DNA of 64,000 nucleotides from NCBI GenBank assembly GCA_963716855.1, contig CAVQUV010000010.1, forward strand, positions 1 to 64,000. Direction: 5' to 3'. This DNA comes from JAGVSZ01 sp963716855 (lineage in GTDB: Bacteria; Pseudomonadota; Gammaproteobacteria; Burkholderiales; SG8-39). The translations under genes and the position numbers were made by a program. How positions within the stretch are numbered: position 1 is the stretch's first letter; every line of letters starts with the position of its first letter. The notes beneath the pieces are model-generated. The model worked only from the letters and a program-made list of their open reading frames with translations. It was not told where the DNA came from and made no database searches. Below are positions 62,170 through 64,000 of the stretch, in pieces.

Positions 62170-63026
62170 TGTCCTCCGCTCCCGGCCTCGCCGACGCGCG
62201 CGTCGCGCGCCATCCGCTCGACGAGCGGCGGACGGCGCGCGGCGTGGTGTCCTTCCGCGCCGCCGGTGCGGGGCCGGCGTTGTGCCTCCTGCACGGCATC
62301 GGCAGCCAGTCCGCCTCCTGGGCGCCGCAGCTCGACGCGCTCGGGGCGCGCTATCGCGTGGTCGCCTGGGATGCGCCGGGATACGGGCGCTCAGATGCAC
62401 TTGCGCCCGCCGCACCCGTTGCGGCCGACTACGCCGCGACGCTCGCCGCGCTCTGGAATGCGCTGGGGATCGCCCGGGCGGTCGTGGTCGCGAGCTCGCT
62501 CGGCGCGCTCATCGCCGGCGCGTTTGCCGCACGCTGGCCCGCGCGCGTGGCCGGACTCGTGCTGCTCAATCCGGCCGGCGGTTACGGGCATGCCGAGCCG
62601 GCGGAGCGCGAAGCGATGCTCGCCGCGCGCCTGGACCGCCTTGCCGCGCTCGGGCCCGCGGGGATGGCCCGCAACCTCGCGTCCGGCATGCTTTCGCCCG
62701 CGGCTTCCGCCGAGTCGCGTGCGCTCGCTGCATGGAGCACCGCGCAGCTCCGCCCGGACGGCTATTCACAGGCCGCGAGAATGCTCGCGGGCGGCAGCCT
62801 GGCCGACGACGCGGCGCGCTACGACGGACCCGTTCTGGTCGTGGCGGCGAGCGGCGACACGATCACGCCGCCGGCGGCTTGCGAAGCGCTCGCCGCGGCC
62901 TTCCCGCACGGCGCCTTCAAATTTCTGGAGGGGCCCGGCCACCTCTCCTACCTGGACGTGCCGGACACGGTGAACGCGCTTGTCGCCGAGTTCGCGGCGC
63001 GCTGCTTCAAGGAGGCGACGACATGA
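62169..63026 (+). CDS. Alpha/beta-hydrolase
   Basis: 285 residues. ALCLLHGIGSQSASWAPQLD (oxyanion HG), WDAPGYGRSD, nucleophile S110 in VVASSLGALIAG (A-S-S-L-G, Ala for the first Gly of GxSxG), acid D230 in SGDTITPP and H258 in GPGHLSYLD. The fold is that of meta-cleavage C-C hydrolases and enol-lactone hydrolases; in this operon a ring-fission product hydrolase is the simplest guess. Confidence 0.92.
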   Translation: MSSAPGLADARVARHPLDERRTARGVVSFRAAGAGPALCLLHGIGSQSASWAPQLDALGARYRVVAWDAPGYGRSDALAPAAPVAADYAATLAALWNALGIARAVVVASSLGALIAGAFAARWPARVAGLVLLNPAGGYGHAEPAEREAMLAARLDRLAALGPAGMARNLASGMLSPAASAESRALAAWSTAQLRPDGYSQAARMLAGGSLADDAARYDGPVLVVAASGDTITPPAACEALAAAFPHGAFKFLEGPGHLSYLDVPDTVNALVAEFAARCFKEATT

Positions 63027-63811
63027 ATGACGTCTCGCACAAATACAACGTCCCCGGCCTCGAGCGAGGCTTGCGGATCCTGCAGCTCTTCGACCGCAAC
63101 CACCGCTTGCTGACCGGCGCCGAAGTGTCGCGCGCGCTGAAGATCCCGCGCACCACCGCCTTCCGCCTCGCGCAGACGCTCGAGCGCCTCGGGTTCCTCG
63201 AGCGCGAAGGCGACGGCTTTCGCATCGGGCCGGCGGTGATGCGGCTCGGCTTCGAGTACATCGCCTCGCTCGAGATCACCGAGCTCGCGCGCCCGGTGCT
63301 CGAGCGGCTGCGCGACGAGGCCGGCTTCTCCACGCAGCTCGTCATCCGCGACGGCCGCGACGTGGTGGTCGTCCTGCGGGCGGGGAGCCAGTCGATGTTC
63401 ACCAGCAACGTGAACGTCGGGACGCGCTTCCCGGCGCACGCGACGATCCTGGGGCGCGCGCTGCTGTGCGAGCACACCGAGGAGGAGCTCGCAAGCCTCT
63501 TCCCGGAACGCGTCCTCCAGTCGTTCTCGCAGAACACGCCGAAGACCCTCGCCGAGCTGAAGGCGCTGCTGCGCGAGGATCGCGCGCGCGGCTACGTGAT
63601 GAGCGAAGGGTTCTTCGAGCGCGGGATTTCCGCGATCGCGGCGCCGGTCCGCGACCAGAGGGGGCGGATCGTCGCGGCGGTGAGCATTACCGCGCAGCGC
63701 CCGACGCTCGAGCCGAAGGACCTGCGCGAGCGGCTGGTCAGGCAGGTGCAGCAGGCGGCGGCGGAGCTCTCGCACCAGCTCAACTACCGCCCGGCCGAGC
63801 AGGCAGCGTGA
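63023..63811 (+). CDS. IclR-family transcriptional regulator
   Basis: 262 residues. N-terminal winged helix-turn-helix GLERGLRILQLFDRNHRLLT and EVSRALKIPRTTAFRLAQTL, then the IclR effector domain: ITELARPVLERLRDEAGFST, VGTRFPAHATILGRALL, and ARGYVMSEGFFERGISAIAA. Translationally coupled to the hydrolase (ATGA). Being inside the operon it may autoregulate through the palindromes at 56330-56381. Confidence 0.93.
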   Translation: MNDVSHKYNVPGLERGLRILQLFDRNHRLLTGAEVSRALKIPRTTAFRLAQTLERLGFLEREGDGFRIGPAVMRLGFEYIASLEITELARPVLERLRDEAGFSTQLVIRDGRDVVVVLRAGSQSMFTSNVNVGTRFPAHATILGRALLCEHTEEELASLFPERVLQSFSQNTPKTLAELKALLREDRARGYVMSEGFFERGISAIAAPVRDQRGRIVAAVSITAQRPTLEPKDLRERLVRQVQQAAAELSHQLNYRPAEQAA

Positions 63812-64000
63812 CCGGCGTGCGGCCTTTCTCGCTCGGGGTCGAGGACCGCGTGGCGGTCGTCACCGGCGGCTCGTCGGGAATCGGGCTGGCGACCGCGCGC
63901 ACGCTGCTCGCCGCCGGTGCGCGCGTGGCGATCTGCGGCCGCGACGCGCGCCGCCTCGAGCAGGCGCGCCAGGCGCTCGAACCGGTCGCCGGCACCGACC
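63808..64000 (+). CDS. Short-chain dehydrogenase/reductase (cut by window end)
   Basis: N-terminal 64 residues only. GTG start overlaps the IclR stop (GTGA at 63808-63811). Cofactor motif TGGSSGIG follows VEDRVAVV, with AICGRDARRLEQA after strand 2, suggesting NADP preference. A second SDR of the same operon, probably acting on another step. Confidence 0.88.
   Translation, partial: MTGVRPFSLGVEDRVAVVTGGSSGIGLATARTLLAAGARVAICGRDARRLEQARQALEPVAGTD

Overview
The window is a GC-rich, gene-dense stretch of chromosome, most likely from a betaproteobacterium of the Burkholderiales/Rhodocyclales type. The evidence is the gene order rpsF-priB-rpsR-rplI-dnaB, the run ndk-rlmN-pilW-rodZ-ispG-hisS-yfgM-bamB-der-hfq-hflX-hflK-hflC-DUF2065-hisZ-purA, and the presence of PriB, HisZ and a DUF6352 protein. 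I see no rRNA, prophage, insertion sequence or CRISPR array. No gene-free stretch exceeds 300 bases.

Layout. 1-3968 (minus): end of the aspartate-family pathway (thrC, hom) and an AlaC-type aminotransferase. 4073-11485 (plus): an Mth938-like gene and a seven-gene 4-amino-4-deoxy-L-arabinose (Ara4N) lipid A modification operon, arnT-E-B-C-A(formyltransferase)-A(decarboxylase)-D, with ArnA split in two. 11577-13491 (plus): bcp and a PIN-PhoH ATPase. 13542-40515 (mostly minus): a long housekeeping block covering replication (dnaB, priB), ribosomal proteins, RNA processing (rnr, rlmB, rlmN, tilS, hfq), GTPases (der, hflX), FtsH regulators (hflKC), outer-membrane assembly (bamB, yfgM), isoprenoid (ispG), histidine and purine genes, fatty acid synthesis (accA) and DNA repair (alkA), with one tRNA-Leu(CAG).

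40563-42227 is a small regulatory island. It holds a wrecked cnoX (thioredoxin-TPR co-chaperone) gene divergent from a DksA/TraR-like zinc-finger gene that carries an FNR/ANR-type box at class II spacing. Convergent to the latter is a candidate sigma-54-driven small RNA with a CCUCCUCC anti-Shine-Dalgarno loop and a strong terminator. I consider this RNA the most interesting undescribed element here. 42228-46913 (minus) is a branched-chain amino acid-type ABC importer, livK-H-M-G-F. It has a terminator after livK and the remnant of a second permease gene between livH and livM.

47053-55364 holds a DUF4126 membrane protein, a small acidic protein, a second-type FtsH, and a complete arginine-to-spermidine route: speA, a carboxyspermidine/carboxynorspermidine dehydrogenase, nspC and speB. 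A minus-strand nadX converges on this group. 56303-64000 (plus, running off the end) is an 11-gene operon of unknown substrate. It has a Rieske ferredoxin, a NitT/TauT-type ABC importer, a recombinase-like HTH protein, a Rieske oxygenase, an SDR, a cupin, an alpha/beta hydrolase, an IclR regulator and a second SDR. A sigma-70 promoter overlapping nested palindromes precedes it. It looks like an aromatic-compound uptake and degradation unit under IclR-family control.

Six genes (thrC, cnoX, the dksA-like gene, livG, nspC, nadX) are broken by eleven frameshifts that all go in the +1 direction. This pattern points to sequence errors rather than real gene loss, except perhaps in cnoX.
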